Shown here: positions 1 through 13,205 of the stretch, piece after piece
Layout: every line of letters starts with the position of its first letter
Numbering within the stretch: position 1 is the first letter of the stretch
DNA from: Cyclina sinensis
Lineage: Eukaryota > Mollusca > Bivalvia > Venerida > Veneridae
Direction of reading: 5' to 3'
Assembly (NCBI GenBank): GCA_012932295.1
Contig: JAAONU010000003.1
Span: 26,336,361-26,400,360 of the forward strand
DNA length: 64,000 nucleotides
The notes under the pieces: generated by a model
Told to the model about the DNA's origin: nothing
The model's database searches: none
What the model saw: only the letters and a program-made list of their open reading frames with translations
Position numbers and translations under genes: made by a program

Positions 1-475
1 TGTCAGGGGCATATCTCACAAAGTATAAGAGTTATCAACTTGAAACTTTATAAGTAGATAGATCTCATTAAGAGCAGTGCAGTGCACAAGAACCATGACT
101 CTTGCTTTATTAATTTTTTAGTTATTGACCTTTGAAATTTCTCATACTTATTTTTTGTCGGGGGCATATCTCACAAAGTATAAGAGTTATCAACTTGAAA
201 CTTTATAAGCAGATAGATCTCATTAAGAGCAGTGCAGTGCACAAGAACCATGACTCTTGCTTTATTATTTTTTTAGTTATTGCCCTTTAAAATTTCTCAT
301 ACTTATTTTTTTGTCCAGGACATATCTCACAAAGTATAAGAGATATTAACATGAAACTTTATTGGTAGATAGATCTCTATGAGTAGAAGTGCAGCGTGCA
401 AGAACTGTAACTCTATTTTGCCTAATTTAGGAGTTATTGCCCTTCGTTATTTTTCATACTTAAAAAAAAAACGTA
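1..475. repeat. Tandem repeat, three units of about 155 bp
   Basis: The phrase GGGCATATCTCACAAAGTAT (third unit GGACATATC...) recurs near 7, 162 and 318, giving a period of 155-156 bp. Each unit also has AGATAGATCTC and a T-rich segment with AGTTATTG. The first two units are nearly identical and the third has diverged. The array begins before the window. Confidence 0.85.
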
Positions 476-667
476 TTAAACAATAGCCCTTTTGGAATTG
501 GCATTTATTCGGGGAGTATCCATTGGTTCTACCGATTTCTTGTTTGTCTTGCAAACAGTGCAGATCATGATTGGCCTGCAAATTGAGATAGTCAGGTCAC
601 GGTCTCTGTGATTTCTTTGATATGCATATGGCATAAACAATGAAACTGTTTTGATTACGTTTTTCAG

Positions 668-767
668 TTCCTGATACTGGTGCACCAGTAAGAACTCAGG
701 ATGAGGTGTTAACTGAGATGAATGTGAACCTGAATGAACCTAAACCTGAACCAGTCTATCTTAGAAG
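668..767 (+). CDS. Unidentified gene, exon a (first visible)
   Basis: The acceptor TTTTTCAG precedes 668. The donor AG|GTTAAC is weak, but it leaves phase 2, which exactly fits the next exon (AG|A gives Arg, then REKQ). It encodes a stretch with repeated N-E-P-K-P-E-P character. Reading through the donor hits a TAA within a few codons. Confidence 0.6.
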
Positions 768-3700
768 GTTAACCTTTAACCTTTAAATTGTCATGTACAC
801 TCCATGATTTACGTCTGAAGTTGAAATTGTTTTAATATGAGAATAACACATTTTAATGGCTCAAACTTTCCCAGTTGTTTTGTGTAACATATATTTATGA
901 TTTTAAAGTTGACAAGATTTTATTACAATCTCTACAATAGAAGTCAGATGTAAATAATTAGTTAATTGATAGACATTAAACAGGTCTAAGTTGTGACCCC
1001 TTTTCATTGTGTATATTTATGAGAGTTTGTTTTAAGTTTTTTAGTTATACTGGCTTTTTATGTATTAAATATATATTTGTTATATGTGTTTTTCAAATTT
1101 TGACATAAATGACATAAATGAAACCAGAATTAATGTTATTCCTTGATCATACAGAGAGAAGCAGACCCCACCTTCACTGAGTCCTCAGAAACACCCACAT
1201 GGTACAAGTCCTGGTAAAGAGACCCACCCTCATACTGGTCAGCCACGCCCATTTACCTATGGCAATGATAACAGCAGTGTCAACCGACAGTCCAGGGTAC
1301 AGTCCACCAGGCCAGATCCTATTCCAGGTATAGTTAGACATCAGATAAGAAATCACCCTGAAATTTCTTCATAGATACCAATTAGTTCAAATACAATAGG
1401 AACAAAATTATGGTGAATTACAAAAAAAAACTTTCAGCAATCTTTCAAACACTTTTTGCTTGAAACAAATGATGTGACACAACAACAAAAAGGAGATTTT
1501 GTAAAAATGAATATCAGGTTTGTTGCAGATTTAAAGAATTGCATTTTCACTGTACTACCATACTGTTGTAATCTGTCTTGATTTATTGGATACAGATTCA
1601 TCTTATCTTGGTTTTTAATTGAATTTATTTTTTTGACAATTTATACAACATAGCTTTAATATAATAGGTCAACCTTATGCAGGAGGGTCAGCAACTAGAA
1701 TAGGAAGTGCACCTCTCAGAAAATACAAGACTACAGCTGGAACTTGTAACATTAGAGGAAGTGGAGCAATAGCCAATCGCAGTGTACGTTACATTTTTCA
1801 ATTTTCAACCAATGAAGTATTGTAATATATAGATGGATTTTGTTTATGATTATTTTTTAACTGTTAGTTGCTACTGCTACAAACATCATAAGAGGAATCT
1901 CTAACTAAGTGTAGGTTGGTGTTTCATAATTTGTATGTATTAACAAAATTAAATTGTTCTGGCAGGGCACAGCCATGCGACCAATTTATTCTTATTAATG
2001 CGTGCTGATAAACACTAACTGGCTTAGTGTTTGAAATTGTTTTTTGTGTACAGAGTGAAATAAACTGAACTAGAGGATGACACTGATATACCCCTATAAA
2101 GTGTCATGAACTTTGAAATATACTACAATGCAATTGGACAAAAAATCATTTCAACCACTAATGAAAATGTGTGGTTTTGTGAAAACTGGAAGTGTTTAAT
2201 GCGTGTGTCGCATATTTTCTGACTATGATTTAAATAAGGTGACAAATCATTTTGACATAAGGGGAAAAAGTACTGTAATTTCAGTAGATTTTGCTATATG
2301 CTTAAATTTGACCTAAAAAAGGGGTGGTTTTGGGGTCTTAGAAAATATGTGACACTTACAATTCATCTCATTTCTAAAGGTCTGCAAGATACTAATTGAA
2401 TATTAATACTGACATTTCTACAGTGAAAACAAGTAATTTTTAGCTTCATTAAAAAAAATAATATTGCTTGTCCTAGTGTGGTTTGCAGTATGTTACTAGC
2501 TTACTTAAATATCTGGCAAAATTTATATGTATGATAACTAGTAATTCAGTACTGTCTAGCACATTGTGACATCTTAGTTACACATAAACTATTGAAATTC
2601 ACCTGAATTTTTATTCTAGGGTGGTTATATAGTTTTCAAGTAAAAAGGTGACCTAGTTATTGTTACTCTATATTTAGTCTTAGTGACATGCATGCAGCAT
2701 GGTTAAAAAAAAACACCAGTTACTTTAAGTCCTTTTCAAATATTTTTATCACATTTGCAAAATGACAACCAGTCCTTTCTTTTCTTTTTTAACACTTTGC
2801 TTGTTCATGTTAACTTTGCATTTTTATTTTAAGATGTTTCATTCAAGAATTATATAAGAAACAATATAAAGACACAACAAATTTCATCAGAGTCCAACAA
2901 ATTCACTAGTCAAGTCTCTTCCTGAAAACATTGAAAGAATTCAAGAAATTCTTTTTTTTATCATGGCTCTTCTCTGCTATGATGAACATTGTAAAATGGA
3001 AATTGATAGATTGTCTTAAATTAACAAACTGAGAATAGATATAAGTTATTTTCCACTGGTTAACAAGATAGAAATAATAAATACACTTGCATAAGTTTGT
3101 AGTAAAAACATTTACCAAATATTGCAAACCAAATTTTTAGATAAAAATAAAAAGGCTTATAAAATGCTTACTTGACTTTTAACAAAAAGGTTTTATTTTA
3201 TCACTAACAAAACTAACTTGAAATGTATGTCTGTGGAAGTTTAACATTCAAGATTTTTGTAATACTTTGTCAAAAAGTGTGATCCCACTTACTCTCAAGT
3301 ATTTGGTAAGCCATTTAAAGGAGTATGTATTTGTTAACAAAACATATAGGATGCTACAAAAACTGGGAGATTTTTACACATTTCATATTTTGGGATGATT
3401 GTTTGCTTTAAATAATTTTGGAAGAGCTTTGAGTACTTTTGCTGTGTGGTAGGAATGTAACATAGTTTTCAGTTGTTAGAGAATTGACAATATGTTGATA
3501 TACTTAAGCAGTAGATGAGCATTTTAGATTCTCTGTACTAGATAGGAAGGGTTTTTGCTCTATCGTTTTATGCAAGATAAGTTTTTTATGCCCCCAAAGG
3601 AGGGCATATAGTTTTTTAACTGTCCATCTGTCAGTCTGTCACTCATTCTGTTATTCCATCCAAAAACTTTAACATTGTCCATAACTTTCTTATTAGTAAA

Positions 3701-6700
3701 TGGATTTACCTCATACTTGAACAAGACCTTTCCACTGATATATATGTATATGACCTTTACCCCTAAGTGACTCTGCCCTCGAAAGTCCAGTTGTCAAAAA
3801 TACTTAATATTAGCCATAACTCCCTTATTACTCAACAGATTTAGTTCATGTTTGCACACAGCAACCTTTTGGGAGAGATCTTCCAAATACATGTATCACA
3901 TTTTTACCTTGACTTTAAAGGCCTTGACCTTGATGTCAAATTTAAAAAAAAAAATCACTTCTTTTGAATCAACAGATTTACTTTAAGTTTGCCCACAACA
4001 ACCCTTTGGGAGAGATTCTAAACACCTGTAAAATATTGTTTTTACTTAAACCCCTAAATGACCTTGAGCTTGAGGTCAGATTGTCAGAAAAAAACACATC
4101 TTTTGAAGGATCGACGATTTTTATTCATCTGGTCCTCGGCTCAAAAGTCAAAGCACCACTTTGAGGATGGGGGGTTGGGGGTGGGGGGGGGGGGGGGGAA
4201 ATATAGGAGTCACCTGGTGGTTTGTCAGTCAGGTGGGCAGTCTGTTGCAATTTCCTTGTCCGGAGCATAACTTGAAACTAATGGTTTGTATTCAGTGCAA
4301 CTTCATACAATAGTCAAGCACAATGAGAGGAGTTGCAGTGTTTAAGAATCATAACTCCATCTTCACTATTTGCACAGTTATTGCCCTTTGTTGGTTTTCC
4401 TTGTCCAGAGCATAACTTGAAAACTACTGGTTGGAATTCAGTGCAACTTCATACACTGGTCAAGCACAACAAGAGAAAGTGCATTGAACAAGATCTATAA
4501 CTCTGTCTTCAGTATTTGCAGAGCTAGTGCCCTTTGTTTGTTTTCCTTGTCCTGAGCATAACTTGAAAACTAGTGGTTGGAATTCAGTGCAACTTCAAAC
4601 AATGATCAAGCACAATGACAGGAAATGCAATGTCAGCAATGTCATCCTGGTACCCATTTTTCAACTTGTTTAAAAGTGGCAAAAACAGCCTCAAGCAGAC
4701 AATCCCATACCTTAAACAAATGGCCCTCCAAGCCTAACCAAAATGCCCTGCCCCGTGAGCTATAGAGACCTGGCCCTGTTAACAAGAGATGTTTATGAAA
4801 CATATATGTGCCCCTCATGGTAACCAGTTAGTCATGTTACATGGACTTCTAAACATGATCTTGGACTTTCACCTTCTGACCTTAAAATCAATATGGGTCA
4901 TCTGCAGGTCATAACCAGATCTGAAGACTGTAGACAAGTGTTTCAAGGTCACTGTGACCTTGACCTTTGACATACAGACCTCAATATCAAGAGGGGTCAT
5001 CTACCTGTCATGACCAACCTCCCTACCAAATCTGAGGACTGTAGGCTAAAGCATGCTTGAGTTATTGATTAGAAAAGCTTTCTGTGGTCAAGGTCACAAT
5101 GATCTTGACCTTTGACCTACTTACCTCAAAATAAATAAAGATTATCTACAGGTCATTACCAACATTCCAACCAAATTTGAGGACTGTAAGCCATTGCATT
5201 TTCTAGTTTTTGGTCGGACAAGCTTTCCTTGGTCAAAGTCACAATGACATTGACCTTTGAACTACTGACCTCAAAATCATTAGGGATCATCTACCAGTCC
5301 TGACTAATCTCCCCACCATATTTGAGGACTGTAGGCCAAAGCATTCTTTTAGTTATTGATTGAAGGTGATCATGACCTTGATCTTTGACATACTGACCCA
5401 AAAAAATATAGGGTCTTCTACTCAATAAGGGCAACCAAGCCCCTGCTTCTATGAAGGGGGGGGGGCATAACTATGTCCAGAAGATAAAAGGTGATTTTTT
5501 TGTTTAGCTCTAACATGAGAAAAATAGTCTTCTTTTTATGTTTTGTAACTAAACAATCATCTGAAATGCCATTTACTAGTGTTTAGAAATGAGTACTATC
5601 CTTGAATGTAACATTAAACTTTGTAATACTGATACAATTAGATTAATAAATTTTGACACTGTTAATTTTCATAATAGCATTTGAATTAGTATATTTGCTT
5701 TACAGAAAACATAATGCATGACTGTTATGACTTTTGTGTGTCGAAAGAAATGCATGGTTTGATGGTTTGAGGGTTTATTTGATAAACAGACATGAAAGCA
5801 TTCTTTTTGTGTTACGCATACTGCTAGAATAAGAATTTGGTGTACGGGAAAGAAATTCCCTATAATACACTTATGTTCAGCTTAGTATGAAAGTCAACAT
5901 GTTGGCCATTCTTTTAGTCAGTCTTTCAAGGGTCATTTATATTTCTTATATATCTGAAGATAATATTCCAGATATTGTGTACATAATCATCATGCTAGAA
6001 TATTTCATTATATTTTTACTCAAGTTCAAGGTCTCTGTTGCTAAAAATAGTTTTTTATGTATTTTGTTTGTGCTGAATTACATCATTGTTAAGAATGGAT
6101 AACAGAATACATGTATGTATCATAACAAGACAATACTTTTTGTTCGTATAAACATGCACAATGTCATGTCAATAACATAAAAAAATGAAAATACATGTAT
6201 CAGTGAAGTCAATTACCTTTTGTTATAACTTTGTAACTAATTATTTTAAAGATTCTAGGATAACTTCACTAAAATGGCAGTCAGTCATTTTACAGCTATA
6301 GTTATATATTTCTTTGCCATTTTATAAATCAAGTAGAAACTTTGAACATTACCGGTATGTTATGTAATGTTTACAAAGTTAGCAGCTTTTGGATAATTGC
6401 ATGTATGAAACCTTATGTTACGATTACTGTATTCCTGATTTTAGGCCAAACACAATAGTTTCCTGTCCTATCTACTCACGAATTCTACATCACCACGATT
6501 GTAAAGGATCAATTTTGTGTAAAGGATCAAATTTGTGTAAATTGATACATTTTGTCTTTACCTAATAAGACTAAACTGTGGATTGCAAACACTTACGCTT
6601 TCTTTCACAATTTTGAATCAGTCTTATATTTTCTTCTCTTATTTTTTTTTACGTTAAAATTTTCAGTCATAGGTCAAATGTTTTGGCAGTTACACACATT

Positions 6701-9700
6701 ACTTCATCGTTTCAGTAAGTAGTGCTCAAAGAGTTTGTTACATTTCATTTTTCTTTCTGAGTAAAATATTAGATAGAAAGATTATTTTGGCTTAAACTTC
6801 TTCACTTACAATTATGTGATGTCAAAAAATTGTAGAATTATTTAAAACTTGAAGCTACAAAAAGGAACAGTTTATGACAGTTTTCTTCAGCAGAATTTTA
6901 TGAATGCTTTGTTCTCAAAGGTTAGTTCAGCAATGAGACTGATTCAAAACTGACCTGAGATTGCTATGATTGGTTGCTCCTAAATTGTGTGTATGTGTGT
7001 GCTAGTGCTAAATTACCCAACTTTACCCTAAAGTGTCTTAAGCTGCCTTAGGATACCTTAAGTTGCCATAAATTGCCTGACACTGCCTGCAATTGCCTGT
7101 CCTAAATTCTGAGTTTTGAGCTTTTAAGTCCAGTATCGCTTCCTTGTGAGAAAGGATTTCAAAAATTCAGACTAAACATTTTCCTGCCATTCAAAATAAA
7201 ATCATATTTCTTGTCTCAAATTATTTGAATCATTTTGGTAATGAAGCTGATTGTTTCTGTAAGTCTGTTAGACTCCATAGTTTGTATTTGCAACCCTAGA
7301 GATGCTTGTAGATAGCCAGCCAGGAAAAGGTGCTTTGAACTTTTACTTGTTAAAAACTTCAGCATAGGAAGATGGTCAAAAAATCGGTGAAATACAAGAT
7401 ATTTGTCACTTTGTCTTTCGTTTTAAAAATAAAAATAGGATGGTTTTGCTTTTTGTTTAAAAAAAAAAAAGCTAAAATAGGATAGCCATGAGTAAAATAT
7501 TAATTTAGTTACAGCTTTGTATTTCACGGGTTTTGATTGAAGTGTAGTTTATATTTTTAAAAAATGCAGTGAACTTTATTTGTTTGCTAAGATATTTATT
7601 TATAGGTTATTTTTTATTATCCAGAGCAGTTTGTATGCTTTGTTTCATCTGCCAATATTGACAAATCACAGCATTCTTATTAAAAATATCTTTTTTAATA
7701 TAAAAACAAATTCCCACTGTTTTTATATCAACAATGATTTTGTGACCCAGTAAGAGCCAAATGCATGTTGCATTTTACAGAATTTCTTTTGTCATTAAGA
7801 ACTATCCCAGACAATAAAGCGAAATGGTATAAAATCTTAGCACATAAATAAATTGTACTGCAATTTTCACAGGTGTTTGGTTTAGTGTTTGCCATGTTTT
7901 TTCTTAACCATTTGTTTTGTTTCCATTCACAATGGGTGTTATATTTTTCTAGGCTGGGGTAATACGTCATGGGCCACCCACACCATTTCTATCTCCTAAA
8001 CAGCAAGAGTACTCAGAGTTTCAGGAAAATAGAACATTTGTACGATTCTCAACGTAGTTTAGGTGTGTTGTCTATCTATTTTCTTGTATGTTACATCTCT
8101 TTTCCCTGTCACTTTACACATGTAATCTGCTTCAGCATTGTTTATTTCTTGCTTTTGCAAACACAGCACTCCCATATATTTACCATGCACGATTTTCTAT
8201 TTTACAGCTGATATGCTTTTATACCTTTTGCTTAATTCATACCTGCATTTGATGTTTGATTTTTAATTAAAGTTTCAGAGGACCTTGGCTTAGGTTTTGC
8301 ATATAAACATAACATGGGTGTTTTTCATTTTTCAGAGGAGGGGGGTTTCTTGGGGCTGTTTTGTTTGTTGCATTTTTTTTTTTATTCATTTTTTTTTCAA
8401 CACTTTACTTGAATTTTTCCATGCTACATTTTCAATATTTTCAATAAAGAAAAACTGCTTCATGCAGACTAGTCAGAGAAAACATGTAGGTTACCAGTAC
8501 GACTTTCTGATGTCACCATCAACATCTTTGCAAGATGTAAAGTACTGTGTTAAACATTCAGCAAAGTCATATTTCAGAGATTTCATTAACCTTTCACATG
8601 CTTTAACATAGAGGATTCATTATTGTTGATCTGCATTGAAAAAAAATTATTCAGATTAAATGGAAGATGCCAGCTTCTATCACAGTATACAGCTTTCATA
8701 CGGTAGTTAAAGTCAGAGTAAAGCTCAATGGAAAAATATTCATCTCTTACAAAATATGAGATGAAGAATTAAAGAAATAGATAAACTTCATTGAATGTTA
8801 TCTCAGCTTTTAAAAAGCATTTCCATTTCTTCTATATACCTATCTAACTAATTCCTTTCCTTTCCTACATGTGTACTCATTGTTTGATATTCCCATGATC
8901 AAAATATACCTTTCCTGCACCATTGTTTTTAAAATACCTTCTATTTACTTGCACATCTTTTAGAAATTAATTTCTTTCCAATCATTTGCCTAATATAGCA
9001 TTCTCATTATCATATTTTTTGCAGTCATTAAAGTATCCACAGCTACCGGTGTAAGAAACATTGCAGGGGAACCATTTATGGTAAATAGGATTGCACTTCT
9101 GAAGGGGGAATGGGATTGATATGGACATATTTGTTTTACATACTTTAACCATTGTAGTGGATAGATTTTGCAGAGTGGTGTCATATTTTTTCTGGGTGTA
9201 GTTTAGAAATTTGATGTTTGCATTGAGGGAAATGGACTTGAATTTTGTCAACTCAAGAGCATTGTGATTTCTGCCTCAGTATGAATAAGTAGGATTATTT
9301 TGATACTGTATACTGCCTTACCAGCCAGTAGATTTTTTTTACTTATTAAAAAGAACCTTTTCCATGAACAATGTCAGTTCAACAGTCACAAGCAGGTAAG
9401 TGAAGCTCCCAGGCAGTTTTCCAGGAGGACTGTGTTGAAAATCCAGGAGACCCCTATAAATTGGGAGTTGGTCCACAGGTTTATTGCTTGAAAGCGATAA
9501 GGAGTTTTATATCAGTTTTCTGACATTTGAAAAAAACACAAAGGTGTAATATGTATCACTGGGAAGCTATAAACATTTTTGTTACATTCACAAAGTAACT
9601 GGAAGATAAAAATATCTTCTGTTTTTTTACTATCACAGAATGACTTCTATGAAAAAAACCTCAGCCTATTGCTTTGAAAGTTTTTTGTCCTTAGATGAGA

Positions 9701-10722
9701 TTACTCTTCCCCATTACAGGTAATCTTTTGGTAAAGGGTATAGTGTTTTCCTTGTTAAGTTTTCAAGCTAACTTTTTACTGAGACCTTTTATTTCTGGGA
9801 ATGGGTGGTATATTTTACCTCCTTGACTAATGTCTTTCACAAGAAGGGCCCACAGATGATGTTAACTTGTTTAAGTCTTTCATAAATTCACCCATTCTCA
9901 TGGTTGGCTTTCCATGTTGTAGAAATTGTGGACTTCTTGAATTGTGCTGTAGATGTTCATTTCTGTTATCTTGCTAATGTGTCCTGTAGCTACAAAACAC
10001 CCTCTCATATCAGCTTTTATGGTGCTTTTAAAATGTAAGCCATTCATACCACCTGAATTGCTTAGTGATATAATGCCCCCTATCTTCAATCAAGGATTAA
10101 TACATTCTTATCAACTGTTAACCAATAGAAAGTTGGGGCTTTGAAAGGGCATATTATCATGTTATTGAAAAGGTCATTAAAAAGAAACTACATTATTCAA
10201 CATATTCATTGTGCTTTCATTTTAACAGTGTGTTTTTGCAAGTACATAGCAGTTACAACAAATGTAGTGAAGATATTTTACTAATGAGGGCACTTGATGA
10301 AAGCTAAAATTACTTCTGTACAATAATGCATAAGAAATTTTACCATAAGTTACTGAACAGTTTGTTTTGATGAACATTACTAAGTATTTGTTTGATTACT
10401 TTTTGGAAAGTTTACTTTGTACAATATACCACATTTTGTTTAACCTAGTTGAATATCAAGAAATAGATATAAAATGATAATATTTAAAAACGGTACAACT
10501 TAAAATTGGAATTTTTCATGTTTTGTTATTGCTTTCCAAATACCCATGTTATCACTGAAGAACTATTTGTTTTTGCAGGAGCCTGGAATGACCTCTGAAC
10601 CACCAAATCCTTTCCAAACTCCGAGGCGTCGCTTTGAGACAGGCATGGATCAGATTCAGTCACAACATCATGTTAGTTTCAACCCACCTATGCCCCGTCC
10701 ACCATTGTTCTCTACCTGGTAA
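668..10722 (+). CDS. 3' part of an unidentified Pro/Ser/Arg-rich protein gene (5 exons)
   Basis: Five exons (668-767, 1155-1327, 1668-1783, 7953-8039, 10579-10722) join in phase 2/1/0/0 into about 205 residues ending at TAA 10720-10722. The 5' end lies outside the window: the first exon enters at phase 1 after a TTTTTCAG acceptor. The product is low-complexity and basic, rich in Pro, Ser, Gln and Arg, with no membrane segment or catalytic motif that I can see, so it looks like a disordered C-terminal tail. Recognisable stretches are RREKQTPPSLSPQK, RKYKTTAGTC, NPFQTPRRRFE and the terminal PPMPRPPLFSTW. I do not recognise the family and assign no function. The consistent phases and codon-like composition make the exon chain convincing. 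No frame break is present, unlike the two genes downstream. Confidence 0.7.
1155..1327 (+). CDS. Unidentified gene, exon b
   Basis: Acceptor ATCATACAG, donor CCAG|GTATAG, phase 2 in and phase 1 out. It encodes a His/Pro/Ser/Arg-rich segment. The other two frames contain stops, so the frame is forced. Confidence 0.7.
1668..1783 (+). CDS. Unidentified gene, exon c
   Basis: Acceptor ATAATAG, donor AGT|GTACGT, phase 1 in and phase 0 out. It encodes a Gly/Ser/Arg-rich piece with RIGSAPLRKYKTTAGTC. It joins cleanly to exon b through a Gly codon split by the intron. Confidence 0.7.
3586..4182. repeat. Bivalve-type dispersed repeat
   Basis: Starts near TTTATGCCCCCAAAGGAGGG and continues with two or three loosely repeated segments containing CCATAACT(C/T)(C/T)CTTATTA and CAACC(C/T)TTTGGGAGAGAT. 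The internal similarity shows a decayed tandem structure. No protein-coding signal. Confidence 0.6.
4183..4198. repeat. G homopolymer (16 G)
   Basis: A run of 16 G directly after the G-rich stretch from 4169. It could form a G-quadruplex on this strand, and its length is unreliable in any assembly. Confidence 0.8.
4245..4650. repeat. Tandem repeat, three units, period 145-146 bp
   Basis: TTTCCTTGTCCRGAGCATAA recurs with GTC ending at 4260, 4405 and 4551. Units share CAGTGCAACTTCA and CAAGCACAA. The unit sequence is not obviously the same as the 145-bp unit at 32 kb. Confidence 0.8.
4790..5510. repeat. Dispersed repeat with internal 145-bp units
   Basis: Begins near AACAAGAGATGTTTATGAAA and ends around a G run at 5457-5465. 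The phrase TTGACCTTTGA recurs at 4960, 5105 and 5250 (exactly 145 bp apart), with a fourth, shortened unit near 5378. Units also share GAGGACTGTAGGCYAAAGCAT. Confidence 0.75.
7953..8039 (+). CDS. Unidentified gene, exon d (29 codons, possible alternative end)
   Basis: Acceptor ATTTTTCTAG, donor TTT|GTACGA, phase 0 on both sides, so it can be skipped without a frame change. It encodes AGVIRHGPPTPFLSPKQQEY and a short tail. If the fairly weak donor is not used, the frame ends six codons later at TAG 8055-8057, giving a shorter C-terminus. A 6.2-kb intron precedes it. Confidence 0.55.
8040..10578 (+). other. Intron of the unidentified gene
   Basis: AT-rich sequence with long T runs near 8370-8400. 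I see no supported exon, RNA gene or complete repeat in it. Confidence 0.35.
10579..10722 (+). CDS. Unidentified gene, last coding exon
   Basis: Acceptor TTTTTGCAG, phase 0. It encodes 47 residues then TAA. The Arg-rich patch TPRRRFETG and the terminal PPMPRPPLFSTW are the most distinctive parts and would be the best search queries. Confidence 0.7.
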   Translation, partial: EPGMTSEPPNPFQTPRRRFETGMDQIQSQHHVSFNPPMPRPPLFSTW

Positions 10723-13205
10723 CCATGACAACTGTGTTGACAAACTTTGATAAGGAGTTTTCACAACATGATACACTAAACTGAAAATATGAAAGACATA
10801 TAAAGGGATACATTGCACCTTAACTAGCACTGCTGTAAGTTAGAGAGTACAAATAATATAGAGGGAGAAAAAATACTTTTAAAAAATAGCTTTTTTTCAC
10901 TCAAGTCACATTTTTGAAATCACATTTCACCCAGAAACTTTGTACACATCCCTATTTATTATGTGATGTAAGCAGTAACTTCACATTGTATTGGCACAAA
11001 TAACATTCCACAGAAAGAGATTATTGGTTAACTGTTAGCAGCTTGTCTTATGCAACAAGTGAGATAGTCACTGAAATATTAGGCTTCTTGATGGAAATTC
11101 CTCTTAATATGCACTCAAGGTGGTAAAGTGACAGCTGCTTGAGACAGTTGGGTAAATGTGAACACGTTTTAAATGTTATAAATCAAGGAGCAGATAGCTC
11201 TTTTTCAGATTCACCCTTCGGCTTATACATCTTAGCTGAATTATCTAAAGTGTTATAAGTTTAATGAAATGTCACAAAATAAGTCATCACAAGATTTCTC
11301 TCCCTTTATCCTTACATTTATTATTTTGAAATGAAGTGTCTGCATGGTTGCCAGGGAAAACTTTTTGTTTTCTGTTTAGAATATTTTTTGTTTTTTTGGC
11401 ATTTATGAATTGTGCTAAAGATATAATTTACTCAGATACAATTTGTTGTTTGAAAGTCTCATATTTTGAATGTACACATGATATATGAATATAAACATAT
11501 ATTTATTATGCCCCACCACCTTTTTTTTGTTAGGGGGTGCATATAGATTTGCCCTTGTTTCTATGTAATTTTTCCTTCATTCTATCTAATACTTTATGCT
11601 TCCTGTAATAGAATGAAGATAGTAACAAATTTTCAACAAGACAAAACAGAAACAGTTTATTAGATAGTTCTAGACATTAAATAAGTAATTAAAAAAAAAG
11701 AGTTTGGTTAAAAAAAGGTGAGGTCTTATTTTGGAACAACTTTTTTGTGTGTTTTGTAATCCAGGCAGCATTTTAATATGACATTTAAAATTACTATAAA
11801 AGTATTATCATGACAAGAAGGGATGTTTATGTGTAATGTTACTTTAATGATGGTTTTAATTGCTTTAATATTGAATGGTAATAGTCATGTTACAAATACA
11901 TATGCTTGAAATTACTTAACATGTATTATTTGTAGAAGGTTACAACTGTACTTAATATATGCAAATTTACAAAACCATGACATGTCAGAAAATGAAGTGT
12001 AAACAGAAATGAGAATTTTCATGTGTACCAGTTTTATTTATTAAAAGTGTGCTTGTTTATAGTCAAGTTTGGTAAGGAAAACTAACCAGACTGGATGAGA
12101 AATGTTTGTCTGGTGTTATAGCCAACAGTTCAAGACTCCATTGATGAAAAACAAACAAAAAACCCAACTGGATAACAGGATTAGGTGTACTGTTTTGAAC
12201 ATTGTCGCTGGATAACAGGATTAGGTGTACTGTTTTGAACATTGTCGCTCATAAAATGTATTATTTCTATGAACAAAGATGAAAATGACGAAATAAATTT
12301 TTGCAAGAGGAATAATATACATGTTAGCCTAAATTGTGACTACATTTTGCACTGAAAAGACTAAATATTTAACATTTTGACATTGATGTTACTTAGAAAT
12401 AGTATAAAAACTTTCAGTATTCAGTGATTTTATATGTTAGGAGTCTTCTGGATTAATAGATCCTACCTTTTCTGTCAAGTTATTTATATGAGTGGTACCT
12501 TTAACTGTGATTATGTAGATTTTTTTTATGTAGCATTTTATTTACTCAGTCCAGCATATAAAATTTTAAAAACCTAACCCAATAAAATATGTTATTTTTC
12601 TGTGATAATTTGTTAAGGTTTTGTTAACTAAATATGCTTTTGTTGTTTCATCAGTTTAGTAACAATTAGGACATTTAATTAATTGACCAATATTCACATT
12701 GTATATTCATAAATATACCACACCTTAAGAGGTTTTATTTTATTAATCATTGTTTTCATTTTAGTGCATTGTTTTCTATTTTAGAAATATTCTGTTTTTG
12801 TTAGATGCATTTTTTAAGTTTGGCTTTGTAGTATTATGTTATTTAAGCTCATTGTAGAGCCTTTTTTCACTCTTCCATTTTGAAATGAAAATGCTGTGTA
12901 AAAGAACATGACATATGCTTTTCTTTTCATACAAAATGTTACAGTGTTAAGTTTCTTCAATATAATAATTTTCACTACAGACTGAATTTGTTTAGGTGCA
13001 CTTGTTTGAAACAGGAAATTGTTATACAGACAATATTTGGTGTATTTGGTTTTGTGTCATAGGAAAAGGACATGTTGCAAGTATTATCTGAGAGCAGAAG
13101 TACATTCCAAAAGCTTTAAAGATGTTCTGTTTGATTTATATTTATCTGTGTAGGATGTTACAAAATTGATAACTATTTTTTCAATAAAGCATTTTACTGA
13201 AAATG
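10723..13205 (+). other. Probable 3' untranslated region
   Basis: AT-rich sequence without coding signal after the TAA of the unidentified gene. Candidate poly(A) signals AATAAA lie at 12292-12297 and 13183-13188; the second is followed by T- and GT-rich sequence and is the better distal site. It contains a 40-bp perfect direct duplication (12168-12247) and a short remnant of a bivalve-type dispersed repeat near 11505-11560. Confidence 0.4.
12168..12247. repeat. 40-bp perfect tandem duplication
   Basis: Two identical 40-bp copies starting CTGGATAACAGG and ending CATTGTCG lie head to tail (12168-12207 and 12208-12247) in the presumed 3'UTR. With no difference between copies, this is either a very recent duplication or an assembly duplication. 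Confidence 0.85.

Larger units (their letters stand above)
1784..7952 (+). other. Long intron of the unidentified gene
   Basis: A 6.2-kb intron. The part 3586-5510 is repeat (listed separately). The rest is AT-rich with no exon that I can support. Around 7010-7100 there is a decayed run of short units built on CTTAAGTTGCC / TTGCCTG. Confidence 0.4.

Noticed and set aside
8297..8611. 104-residue + strand ORF
   Set aside because: Phe/Ile-rich translation of T runs inside an intron; no supporting signal.
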